From Actinocorallia populi (GTDB taxonomy: Bacteria; Actinomycetota; Actinomycetes; Streptosporangiales; Streptosporangiaceae), in contig NZ_PVZV01000002.1 of NCBI RefSeq assembly GCF_002995495.1, positions 186,001-250,000 on the forward strand: 64,000 bases of DNA, given 5' to 3'. Below the pieces are notes generated by a model, which made no database searches, was not told the DNA's origin, and saw only the letters and a list, made by a program, of their open reading frames with translations. Shown piece by piece: positions 24,818 through 32,160 of this stretch (its first letter is position 1; the number at the start of each line of letters is the position of its first letter). The position numbers and the translations under genes are program-made.

Positions 24818-26175
24818 ACCAGCTGCTGACACAGCCCTTTCCGGTAGAAGAACAGGACTTCGCGGAGCTCGCGGACGAGATAAGGGTCCTGCTCACCGGA
24901 GCGGTGGACACCCTGGAAGTCGCCGCAGGGCTGGAAGCCAAAGGCATAGGCGACAAAACCGCGCACCGCTACGGACAGCCGGACGTCTTCGCACTGGCTG
25001 CGCGCCTTTACGAGAGCACGGTGCGCAGACCGGCCTTCGACCGTCCTGCGGCCAACCCATGGCTCACCGACGAGCCCACGTGGCGGAGAGGGGGACGCCA
25101 TGTGCTGCGCGGGTTGCTGTTCGGGCTGCCCGGGATGGGCTACGTGGCGGCCGGGCCGCTGCTCGGCAGACCGTCCGCAGGACTCGTGCTCACCCTGGCG
25201 CTGGTGGCGTGCTGGCCACTCGGCCAAGGTCTGGCCGCTCTCGCCTCCTCCAGGCCCGACCCCGGAGCGGCCCGGAGCGTGCTCCGGTACGGCGTCCTGG
25301 CCGGGACCACGGCGATGGCCGTCATCTGCGTGGTCTTCGGGGCACTTTTCGGAGCGGACACCGCCGTGGTGGCAGTGGCCTGCGCGCAGAGCCTCTACCT
25401 GCTGGCGGCGACCGCCGCGCTGGTGACCGGAGGCGAGATCTGGCTGCTGGCGGTCCTCCTGCCGGGCCTGTCGGTGTCGTTCGCAGGACCGCCGTGGCAG
25501 CTCGTCCTCGCCGGATGGACGGTCACCGGACTGGGGGTTCTGGTGCTCGCCTACGAGCGCACACGCGACGGCACAGGTACCGGAGTCTCCTGGGCGAGCC
25601 TGCGCATAGCCGTGCCGTACGCGCTGTTCGGGTTGCTCGCGGGCGGGCTGCTCACCTTCACGATCGTCGCTGCGTACACCGGATACGGGGAGCCACCGCC
25701 GACCACCAGCATCGCGATGGTCGCGTTGTCGCTGGCGATGGGACCGGCCGAATGGGTGCTCTACGGCTTCCGGGCACGCGGCCACGACCTGCTGCAGGAG
25801 AGCCACAGCCTGCAGGAATTCGGATGGCACATCCGGGTGACGCTGCTCGAACTGGTCGTGCGGTTCCTCGCCGTGCTGGCCGTCCTGCTGGGGCTGGCGT
25901 TCATGGTCGCGGAAGCGTCCCGGGGGACCCTCCAGGTGGCGGCCTGCTCCCTGCTGCTGGGAGGGGCGCTGTTCGTCGCGTTGATGCTGCAGTCCTGCGG
26001 TCGGGCGACGGCCTCCCTCGTCTGCTGCGCCGTCGCACTCGTCCTGGAGACCGCCGCCCTGGTGCTGGCCGCGCCTCCGCCCGTGGCGGTGCAGCTCGGC
26101 GGGGCCGCCGGCCTGTTCACCGTCCTGCTCGCCTATGCCGTGGTCGTCCTGGGACGCGCCACAGCACACCGCTGA
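24814..26175 (+). CDS. Polytopic membrane protein, putative polysaccharide exporter partner
   Basis: 453 aa. A cytoplasmic N-terminal region of about 95 residues (VEEQDFAELADEIRVLL...) is followed by about 12 hydrophobic segments to the C-terminus. In Pel loci PelG is a 12-TM flippase-like protein next to PelF; position and topology here match, but sequence motifs of PelG are not evident to me, so this may be an analogue or a divergent member. GTGA overlap with the PelF-like gene shows translational coupling. Confidence 0.75.
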   Translation: MNQLLTQPFPVEEQDFAELADEIRVLLTGAVDTLEVAAGLEAKGIGDKTAHRYGQPDVFALAARLYESTVRRPAFDRPAANPWLTDEPTWRRGGRHVLRGLLFGLPGMGYVAAGPLLGRPSAGLVLTLALVACWPLGQGLAALASSRPDPGAARSVLRYGVLAGTTAMAVICVVFGALFGADTAVVAVACAQSLYLLAATAALVTGGEIWLLAVLLPGLSVSFAGPPWQLVLAGWTVTGLGVLVLAYERTRDGTGTGVSWASLRIAVPYALFGLLAGGLLTFTIVAAYTGYGEPPPTTSIAMVALSLAMGPAEWVLYGFRARGHDLLQESHSLQEFGWHIRVTLLELVVRFLAVLAVLLGLAFMVAEASRGTLQVAACSLLLGGALFVALMLQSCGRATASLVCCAVALVLETAALVLAAPPPVAVQLGGAAGLFTVLLAYAVVVLGRATAHR

Positions 26176-26205
26176 CACCGCCGACACCGCCGACAACGCT
26201 GACAA
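26176..26205 (+). repeat. Short 9-bp tandem repeats in an operon gap
   Basis: The 39-bp gap before the next gene holds about four degenerate copies of GACACCGCC (GACACCGCC, GACACCGCC, GACAACGCT, GACAAGGAG); the last runs into the ribosome binding site AAGGAG. Likely slippage-derived spacer with no obvious function. Confidence 0.5.
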
Positions 26206-26214
26206 GGAGAAGGC

Positions 26215-27210
26215 ATGAAGGAGACCGACCATCTGGTCGCCGTCACGGGAGCGGACGGTTTCATCGGCTCCCACCTGGTGGAACTGCTCGTCACACGGGG
26301 CCATCGGGTGCGCGCGCTCGCCCAGTACAACTCGTTCGGGTCCTGGGGCTGGCTCGACACGCTGCCACCGGACGTCCTGGCACAGGTCGAGGTCCACCTG
26401 GGGGACGTGCGCGACACCGGCTGCGTCGACACCCTGGTGAAGGGCACCGAGGCGGTCTACCACCTGGCCGCGCTGATCGCGATCCCGTACTCCTACCACG
26501 CGCCCCGCTCGTACGTGGAGACGAACGTCACCGGGACGCTCAACGTGCTGGAAGCCGTCCGCGCCCACGGCGTAAGGCGGATGGTGCACACCTCCACCAG
26601 CGAGACGTACGGGACGGCGCAAAGCGTCCCGATCAGCGAAACCCATCCGCTGCAGACGCAGTCCCCGTACGCGGCGTCCAAAGCGGCGGCGGACAAGCTC
26701 GTGGAAAGCTACTACGCCAGCTTCGAGACACCGGTCGTCACGCTCCGGCCGTTCAACACCTTCGGGCCGCGCCAGTCCGCACGCGCGTTCATCCCCACGG
26801 TCATCACCCAGCTCGCGGCGGGCGCCTCCGACATCAAAGTGGGTTCGCTGACGCCGACCCGCGACTTCACCTACGTCCGCGACACCGCCGCCGCGTTCGT
26901 CGCCGCGGCCACCGTCCCGGGGCTGGAAGGGCGGCTGTTCAACGCGGGGACCGGCCAGGAGGTGTCCATGGGGGACCTCGCCCGGACGATCGCCGTGCTG
27001 ATGGGACGCTCCGACGCCCGGTTCGTCACCGACGACGCCCGCAGGCGCCCCGACAAGTCCGAGGTGATGCGTCTCGTCTGCGACAGCTCACGGCTGCGCA
27101 CGGCCACCGGATGGGCGCCCCGACACAGCCTCGAGGAGGGTCTCGCCGAGACCGCCCACTGGCTCGCAGGCAACCTCGACCGCTACCGGCCCGGCGTCTA
27201 CGCCGTCTGA
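26215..27210 (+). CDS. NAD-dependent nucleotide-sugar epimerase/dehydratase (LegB-like SDR)
   Basis: 331 aa, extended SDR. GADGFIGSHL (residues 11-20) binds NAD; STSETYG and SPYAASK (Tyr about 152, Lys four later) are the active site; RPFNTFGPRQSARAFIPTVI and GSLTPTRDFTYVRDTA resemble LegB-type 4,6-dehydratases acting on GDP- or UDP-GlcNAc. A 4-epimerase that supplies UDP-GalNAc would be the need of a Pel-like system; sequence alone does not settle which reaction it performs. The ATG has AAGGAG upstream. Same direction as the polysaccharide genes. Confidence 0.85.
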   Translation: MKETDHLVAVTGADGFIGSHLVELLVTRGHRVRALAQYNSFGSWGWLDTLPPDVLAQVEVHLGDVRDTGCVDTLVKGTEAVYHLAALIAIPYSYHAPRSYVETNVTGTLNVLEAVRAHGVRRMVHTSTSETYGTAQSVPISETHPLQTQSPYAASKAAADKLVESYYASFETPVVTLRPFNTFGPRQSARAFIPTVITQLAAGASDIKVGSLTPTRDFTYVRDTAAAFVAAATVPGLEGRLFNAGTGQEVSMGDLARTIAVLMGRSDARFVTDDARRRPDKSEVMRLVCDSSRLRTATGWAPRHSLEEGLAETAHWLAGNLDRYRPGVYAV

Positions 27211-27230
27211 TCCCGACAAGGAGAGTTCCG

Positions 27231-27944
27231 ATGCACGCGGTGATCCTGGCCGGAGGCAAGGGCGTCCGGCTCCGCCCCTACACCAGCACCCTGCCCAAAC
27301 CCCTGGTGCCGATCGGCGACCGGTACTCGATCCTGGAGATCGTGCTGCGCCAGCTCGCCTCCCAGGGGTTCGGCTCCGTCACCCTGGCGATCGGACACCT
27401 GGGGCACCTCATCCGCGCCTACGTCGGCGACGGCGGGCGCTGGGGACTCCGGGTGCGCTACGCCGACGAGGAGTCGCCGCTGGGCACCGTCGGGCCGCTG
27501 CTGGGGCTGCGGGACCTGCCCGAGGACTTCCTGGTGATGAACGGGGACGTGCTCACCGACCTGCCGTTCGCCGGACTGCTGGAGGCGCACCGGGCGGCCG
27601 GCGCGCCGCTCACCATCGCCACCCACCGCCGCCAGGTGAAGGTCGACTTCGGGGTGCTGACCGCCGTGGGCGGCCGGATCACCGAGTTCACCGAGAAGCC
27701 GACCTTCGACTACCGGGTGAGCATGGGCGTCTACGGCTTCAACCGGGCGGCCCTGGAGGGGTACCGGCCGGGACTGCCGCTCGGCTTCGACGAGCTGGTG
27801 CTGGACCTGCTGGCCGAAGGCCGCCGCCCGCTGGACTACTCCTTCGACGGCTACTGGCTCGACATCGGCCGCCCGGACGACTACGACCGCGCGAACGCGG
27901 ATTTCGGCACCCTGTGGCCCGCGCTCCTGGGCGGTGCGGGATGA
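27231..27944 (+). CDS. Sugar-1-phosphate nucleotidyltransferase
   Basis: 237 aa. N-terminal pyrophosphorylase signature LAGGKGVRLRPYTSTLPKPLVPI, then VMNGDVLTD (metal Asp) and FTEKPTFDYRVSMGVYGF. It activates a sugar-1-phosphate to an NDP-sugar; the base and sugar are not determined, GDP- or dTDP- types being possible. No hexapeptide acyltransferase domain. ATG at 27231 with AAGGAGAG upstream; an apparent longer open frame starting at 25059 is a shadow of upstream genes. The stop overlaps the next start by 4 nt. Pairing with a LegB-like SDR recalls GDP-GlcNAc routes for nonulosonate-type sugars, an alternative to GalNAc supply. Confidence 0.9.
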   Translation: MHAVILAGGKGVRLRPYTSTLPKPLVPIGDRYSILEIVLRQLASQGFGSVTLAIGHLGHLIRAYVGDGGRWGLRVRYADEESPLGTVGPLLGLRDLPEDFLVMNGDVLTDLPFAGLLEAHRAAGAPLTIATHRRQVKVDFGVLTAVGGRITEFTEKPTFDYRVSMGVYGFNRAALEGYRPGLPLGFDELVLDLLAEGRRPLDYSFDGYWLDIGRPDDYDRANADFGTLWPALLGGAG

Positions 27945-28792
27945 GGCTGCTCCTCTTCGGCGCGACGGGTTTCCTCGGCCGCCACGTCGCGGCGAGGGCC
28001 GCCGGTCATGACGTGGTCGCGGTGTCGCGGCGGCCCGGCGCGGCGGACCTCTGGCTCGACCCGGCCGAGGACCCGGCCGGGGCGGCGGAGGCGCTGCGCC
28101 TCGTCCGGCCCGACGTGGTGGTGAACTGCGGCGGTTCCGTCGACGGCACCCCCGCCGAACTCGTGGAGGGCAACGTCACCGCGGTCTCCCGCCTCGTCGA
28201 GGCCGTCCGCGACCGGGGATGCCGCCTCGTCCACGTGGGTTCGGCCGCCGAGTACGGCCCGGTGCCCGAGGGCGTGCCCGTCGCGGAGACGACGTGCCCG
28301 CAGCCCGCCGGCATCTACGGCGTGACGAAACTGGCGGGCACCGCCCTGGCCCTGACCCTCCCGGACGCCGTGGTCATGCGCGTCTTCAACCCCATAGGCC
28401 CCGGCGCGCCCCCCGCCTCCCTTCTGGGAAGCGCCCTCGCCCAGGTGACGTCCGGCTCCCGCGAGATCCGCACGGGCCCCCTCGACACCACCCGCGACTA
28501 CGTGGACGTCCGCGACGTCGCCGACGCGATCCTCGCCGCCGCGGAATCCACCGCCCACGGCGTCCTCAACGTCGGCAGCGGCCGCCCCACCTCCTCCCGC
28601 ACCCTGCTCCACACCCTCCTGTCCCTGCTCCCCGGCCGCACCCTGGCGGAGACCTCCGAAGGCTCCCCCCGCTCCCCGTCCGTCCCCTGGCAGCAGGCCG
28701 ACCTGACCACCACCACGACCACCCTCCCCTGGAAGCCCACCACCCCCCTCCCCACCACCCTCCGAGACCTCCTCCGAGAAGCCGGATGCTGA
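27941..28792 (+). CDS. NAD-dependent epimerase/dehydratase
   Basis: 283 aa, extended SDR with GATGFLGRH (residues 7-15), VHVGSAAEYG and IYGVTK (Tyr and Lys of the active site), PFAM-type epimerase ending. RVFNPIGPGAP and TRDYVDVRDVADAIL are the substrate-domain motifs. It could be a 4-epimerase or a 4-ketoreductase following the LegB-like enzyme. ATGA overlap with the nucleotidyltransferase shows coupling. The last 100 codons are unusually rich in C-ending Ser/Thr/Pro codons. Confidence 0.88.
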   Translation: MRLLLFGATGFLGRHVAARAAGHDVVAVSRRPGAADLWLDPAEDPAGAAEALRLVRPDVVVNCGGSVDGTPAELVEGNVTAVSRLVEAVRDRGCRLVHVGSAAEYGPVPEGVPVAETTCPQPAGIYGVTKLAGTALALTLPDAVVMRVFNPIGPGAPPASLLGSALAQVTSGSREIRTGPLDTTRDYVDVRDVADAILAAAESTAHGVLNVGSGRPTSSRTLLHTLLSLLPGRTLAETSEGSPRSPSVPWQQADLTTTTTTLPWKPTTPLPTTLRDLLREAGC

Positions 28793-28861
28793 CCCCGAAA
28801 CCCCCACCCCCCACCGACAACCGAGAACACCGACCCGCCGAACCTTCCCCCGACGACGAAA

Positions 28862-29062
28862 CCCCCCGCCATACGGACGCCGCACGTAAAGCGGGACGCC
28901 GCCCGTCGGCTCTTTCCAGGGCGTGGGGCTGTGCGGGTGCCGTCCGTGAGGCGAGGCGACGGTCCGTTGGGTTCTTTCAGGGCGGCGGGGCGCGGGGTCG
29001 TGCGGGTGTCGTCCGTGAGGCGGGATGCCGGTCCGCCAGGGGCTTTTCTGCGGAGGCGTGGT
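28862..29062. repeat. Three degenerate 69-bp tandem repeats
   Basis: Units beginning near 28862, 28931 and 29000 share cores such as GTGCGGGTGCCGTCCGTGAG and a C/TTTTC-AGGGCG tail. They fill most of the 300-bp gap (28793-29095) between the epimerase and the spherulin-4 gene. I see no terminator or protein-coding signal in the gap; the open frames across the repeats on both strands are products of the composition. Confidence 0.6.
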
Positions 29063-29095
29063 GCGGGGGCGGTCGGGGTCCGGGCGGGGGGCGTG

Positions 29096-29878
29096 GTGTT
29101 GAGCCGTAGGAGACTTCTTCAGGTCGCCGCGGCCGCGGCCGCGGCGCCTGCGGCCACGGTGCGGTCCGGGACCGCAGAGGGGGCCGTCGGCACCCTGGTG
29201 CCCGCCTACTTCCATCCGGCGGTCGCTCCCGGGGGCTGGCGCCGCCTGGCGGATCCGGGGCCGCACTCGGTCGTCCTCAACGTCGCCAGCGGTCCCGGTG
29301 AGGTTCCGGACCCGGTCTTCCAGCGGGCCGTCCAGGCCGTCCGAGACGCGGGGGGGACCGTCACGGCCTACGTGGACGTCTCCTACGCCCGCCGCGACCC
29401 CGCTCTGGTGGAGGAGGACCTGCGCCGCTACCGGGCCTGGTACGGGGTGAGCGACGTCTTCTTCGACCAGGCGCCGGCCGCTCCCGACGCGCTGCCCTAC
29501 CTGCGCGCCGTGACCGAGTCGGCCCGCGTCTCAGGCGCCGCCCTCGTCGTGCTCAACCACGGCACCCACCCCGACCCCGGCTATCTCGCCCTGGCCGACG
29601 TCCTCGTCACCTTCGAAGGCCCCGCCTCCGCCTACCTGTCCCTCACCCCGCCCTCCTGGACCCGCGCCCACCCCCGCCACCGCTTCTGCCATCTCGTCCA
29701 CACCTGCCCCTCCGGCACCCTCCTGCGGGTCCTCACCCGGGCGCGGGACCGCGCGGGCCTCCTCTACGTCACCGACCGCTCTCTGCCCAATCCCTACGAC
29801 CGCCTTCCGCCCCACTTCCCCCACCTCCTGCCCTCCGGCGTCCGGTGGGGCGGGTGGTCAGCGGAGGCGGACGGGTAG
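29096..29878 (+). CDS. Tat-exported spherulin-4 family protein (GH135/Sph3-like)
   Basis: 260 aa. A Tat motif SRRRLLQ followed by an Ala-rich hydrophobic stretch marks export. The mature part matches the spherulin-4 (TIM barrel) family: VPAYFHP near the start, VTAYVDVSYARRD, GVSDVFFDQAP, VVLNHGTHP and LADVLVTFEG. Fungal Sph3 (GH135) of this family cuts galactosaminogalactan. The position that I recall as an Asp-Glu pair in Sph3 reads Asp-Gln here (FFDQ), and the later Glu (TFEG) is kept. GTG 29096 is preferred, with GTG 29093 or TTG 29099 possible. It converges with and overlaps the P450 3' end by 21 nt. Role inferred: trimming of the polymer made by the upstream genes. Confidence 0.8.
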   Translation: MLSRRRLLQVAAAAAAAPAATVRSGTAEGAVGTLVPAYFHPAVAPGGWRRLADPGPHSVVLNVASGPGEVPDPVFQRAVQAVRDAGGTVTAYVDVSYARRDPALVEEDLRRYRAWYGVSDVFFDQAPAAPDALPYLRAVTESARVSGAALVVLNHGTHPDPGYLALADVLVTFEGPASAYLSLTPPSWTRAHPRHRFCHLVHTCPSGTLLRVLTRARDRAGLLYVTDRSLPNPYDRLPPHFPHLLPSGVRWGGWSAEADG

Positions 29879-31324
29879 GTGTTCGAAACCGCGGAGCATG
29901 GTGCCGGGAGAACGGTAGGTGGGCGTGGCGGCGGGGCGCAGGCCGGGGAAGCGCTCGAACAGGAGCGGGAAGAGGACCTCGGACTGGAGGCGGGCCAGGG
30001 GAGCGCCCAGGCAGTAGTGGGCGCCCGCGCCGAAGGACAGGGCCGGGGTGGGCGTCCGGGTGATGTCGAAGCGGTCGGGGTCGGAGACGGCGAGGGAGTC
30101 GCGGTTGCCGGAGGCCAGCAGGCCGAAGACGACGCCGTCGCGGGGAATGGGGACACCGGCCAGATGCGTGTCCCGATGGGCGGTGCGGGTGACGAGGTGG
30201 ACGGGGGAGTCGTGGCGCAGGACCTCCTCGGCGGCACGGCGGGCCAGGGACGGGTCGGCGCGGAGCAGGGCGGCCTGCTCCGGGTGGTCCATGAACAGGC
30301 CGGCGCCCAGGCCCACCGCGCTGGCGGGCGAGTCGAACCCCGCGCCGAACAGCATGACGACCGTGCTGAGCGCCTCCCGCAGAACGTCCTCCCGAGCGCC
30401 CTCCCCGGCGGAACGGCCGGTCGCCCGGCCCTCCCCGGCGTGCCGGTCGCCCCTTCCGCCTTCCTCACCGGAACGGCCGGTCGCCTCGTCTCCTCCGGCG
30501 GAGCGGCCGAGTGCCTCGTCTTCCCCATCGGAACGGCCGGCTGCCACGCCTTCCCCGGTGGAGCGGCCGGTCACCTCGTCTTCTCCGGTGGAGCGGTCGG
30601 TCTCCGTGCTCTCCGGGGCGGGGTGGCGGGAGACGAGGCGGGTCAGCAGGTCGTCCTGCGGGGCGCGGAGCCGGTCGGCCAGGAGGGCGCCCAGCAGGTC
30701 GACGATCCGCTCGCCCGCCCGGTGCTGGGACGCGCGCTGCGCGGCGGTGGCCATCGGCTCGAAGACGGTGCTCGCGACGCGGGACAGCCGGGACAGCTCC
30801 AGCGCGAGGCCGTCCGGGACGCCGAGGGCGCGGCCGATGGTCAGTGCGGCGAACGGCAGCGCGAGGGTGTCCATCAGGTCGGTCTCGCGGCCGTCGCGGG
30901 CGATGCCGTCCAGCAGTTGCTCGGCCAGCAGGGTGAGGGACTCGCGGTGGGCCGAGGCGGTGCGGGCGGAGAAGTCGCCGGCGACCAGCCCCCGGTTGGC
31001 CCGGTGGTCGCCGCCGCTGCGGAAGGCCATCGACCGGTAGATGCAGGAGGTGAGCGGCTGCCGCCGCCAGCCCGGCGACAGCAGGTCCAGCCGGGCGTGC
31101 GACAGCGGGCCGAAGTCCCGGTGCCGCAGCAGCAGCGCCACTTCGGCGTGGGCGGCCGCCACCCACGCCTCGCCCAGACCGGGCAGCCGGATGGTGTGGA
31201 CGGGCGCGAGCTCGCGCAGCCGCCGGTAGTCGGGGTACGGGTCGGCCTGGGGGCGGGGCCGGATCAACCGGAGGAAGACGCGTTTGGCCGTGGCCCCCGC
31301 GGGGGCGGGCGCGGTCACCGTCAC
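29858..31324 (-). CDS. Cytochrome P450 with an internal repeat insertion
   Basis: 488 aa. Heme loop FGAGAHYCLGAPLARLQ near the C-terminus, K-helix Glu and Arg in EEVLRHDSP, and I-helix LFGAGFDSPAS with Ser in place of the conserved Thr. Between about residues 243 and 312, just before the I-helix, there is a 70-residue insert of seven 10-aa units of type GRSxGEDExT that no ordinary bacterial P450 has. The GTG start overlaps the hydrolase stop (GTGA). Third gene of a coupled GT1-hydrolase-P450 operon, so it is likely a tailoring oxidase on a glycosylated or lipid-like product. No ferredoxin gene is nearby. Confidence 0.9.
   Translation of the reverse strand: MTVTAPAPAGATAKRVFLRLIRPRPQADPYPDYRRLRELAPVHTIRLPGLGEAWVAAAHAEVALLLRHRDFGPLSHARLDLLSPGWRRQPLTSCIYRSMAFRSGGDHRANRGLVAGDFSARTASAHRESLTLLAEQLLDGIARDGRETDLMDTLALPFAALTIGRALGVPDGLALELSRLSRVASTVFEPMATAAQRASQHRAGERIVDLLGALLADRLRAPQDDLLTRLVSRHPAPESTETDRSTGEDEVTGRSTGEGVAAGRSDGEDEALGRSAGGDEATGRSGEEGGRGDRHAGEGRATGRSAGEGAREDVLREALSTVVMLFGAGFDSPASAVGLGAGLFMDHPEQAALLRADPSLARRAAEEVLRHDSPVHLVTRTAHRDTHLAGVPIPRDGVVFGLLASGNRDSLAVSDPDRFDITRTPTPALSFGAGAHYCLGAPLARLQSEVLFPLLFERFPGLRPAATPTYRSPGTMLRGFEHLPVRLR
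30389..30598 (-). repeat. Coding minisatellite, seven 30-bp units inside the P450 gene
   Basis: Seven in-frame units encode DRSTGEDEVT, GRSTGEGVAA, GRSDGEDEAL, GRSAGGDEAT, GRSGEEGGRG, DRHAGEGRAT and GRSAGEGARE. Period is exactly 30 nt, so copy-number change would keep the frame. The block lies in the surface region before the I-helix, where an insertion can be tolerated. Confidence 0.85.
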
Positions 31325-32160
31325 CGGCAGACCTCCCGAGCGGTCTCCAGCAGGCTCAGCAGCGTCATGACCGTGGCCTCGGGCCGCTCCACGACGGGGC
31401 TGTGCGCGGCGCCCGGCAGCACGACCTCGGTGGCGCCGAGCCGGACGGCCATCTCGTGGTAGGCCTCGTGGCTCCACAACCTCCGGTCGCGGGAGCCGTA
31501 CAGCACCAGCACCGGCACCCCGCTGGCGGCCAGCTCCCCGGTGAGGTCGGGGGTCAGGCGCATGGAGTCGGCGGTGCCCTGCACGTAGGCGTGGTTCATC
31601 GTCTCGAGCTTGTTGCGCCAGAAGCCGGCGGCGAGCTCGTCGCCCTCGGGCAGCAGCCGCTGCACGGTCGGCCACATGCCCATCAGGCCGGTGGTCGCCA
31701 GCATCCCGTCGAGCTTCACCCACATCGCCCGGTGCCGCAGCCCGTGCATGTGCGGGCCGCAGCACACCAGCGACAGGCTGCGGGCGAGCGCGGGCCGGTC
31801 GAGCACGGCGCGGCGGGCGACCAGCCCGCCCATGCAGTGCCCCAGGTAGTGCACCGGCCGCTCGCCGACGAGCTCGACGAGGTCGGCGGCGAGCAGCTCC
31901 AGGGTGTAGTCGTTGTAGGAGTCCAGCCCGGTCGCGCTGAACTGGTCGGTGTAGTCGTAGGCCCAGCAGTCGTACCCGGCGGCGGCCAGCAGCGGCATGA
32001 CCAGCCGGAAGTCCTCCTTGGAGCCGAAGTGCCCGGGGACCATCACCACCGTCTCGCCGCGGTCGCGTCCCGCGGCGGCGGGATGGCGGATCGCCTCGAC
32101 GGTGCCGCGCCGCAGGCGCAGCAGATGTCTTTCGAAGCCCTCGGGGAGCGGAAGGATCAC
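31321..32160 (-). CDS. Alpha/beta hydrolase with Cys nucleophile
   Basis: 279 aa. The oxyanion loop is MVPGHFGSKEDF, the nucleophile elbow is GHCMGG (Cys where most family members have Ser), the acid is in LYGSRDRRLW and the His in PGAAHSPV. A Cys nucleophile is known from a few thioesterases and acyltransferases of the fold, so acyl transfer rather than simple hydrolysis is possible. The GTG start overlaps the glycosyltransferase stop by 4 nt and its stop overlaps the P450 start by 4 nt. No signal peptide. Confidence 0.9.
   Translation of the reverse strand: MILPLPEGFERHLLRLRRGTVEAIRHPAAAGRDRGETVVMVPGHFGSKEDFRLVMPLLAAAGYDCWAYDYTDQFSATGLDSYNDYTLELLAADLVELVGERPVHYLGHCMGGLVARRAVLDRPALARSLSLVCCGPHMHGLRHRAMWVKLDGMLATTGLMGMWPTVQRLLPEGDELAAGFWRNKLETMNHAYVQGTADSMRLTPDLTGELAASGVPVLVLYGSRDRRLWSHEAYHEMAVRLGATEVVLPGAAHSPVVERPEATVMTLLSLLETAREVCR

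Noticed and set aside
21387-28792. A canonical pel operon
   Set aside because: PelD, PelE, PelA-type hydrolase and a clear PelG are not recognisable; only the PelF-type GT and a deacetylase-like protein match, so I call it Pel/GAG-like only.
28931-29095. N-terminal extension of the spherulin-4 frame through the 69-bp repeats
   Set aside because: The Tat signal starts after 29096; the extension is Arg/Gly-rich repeat translation and no signal peptide could follow so long a lead.
30389-30598. CRISPR array or IS end inside the P450 gene
   Set aside because: Units are adjacent without spacers and stay in frame with the P450; it is a coding minisatellite.
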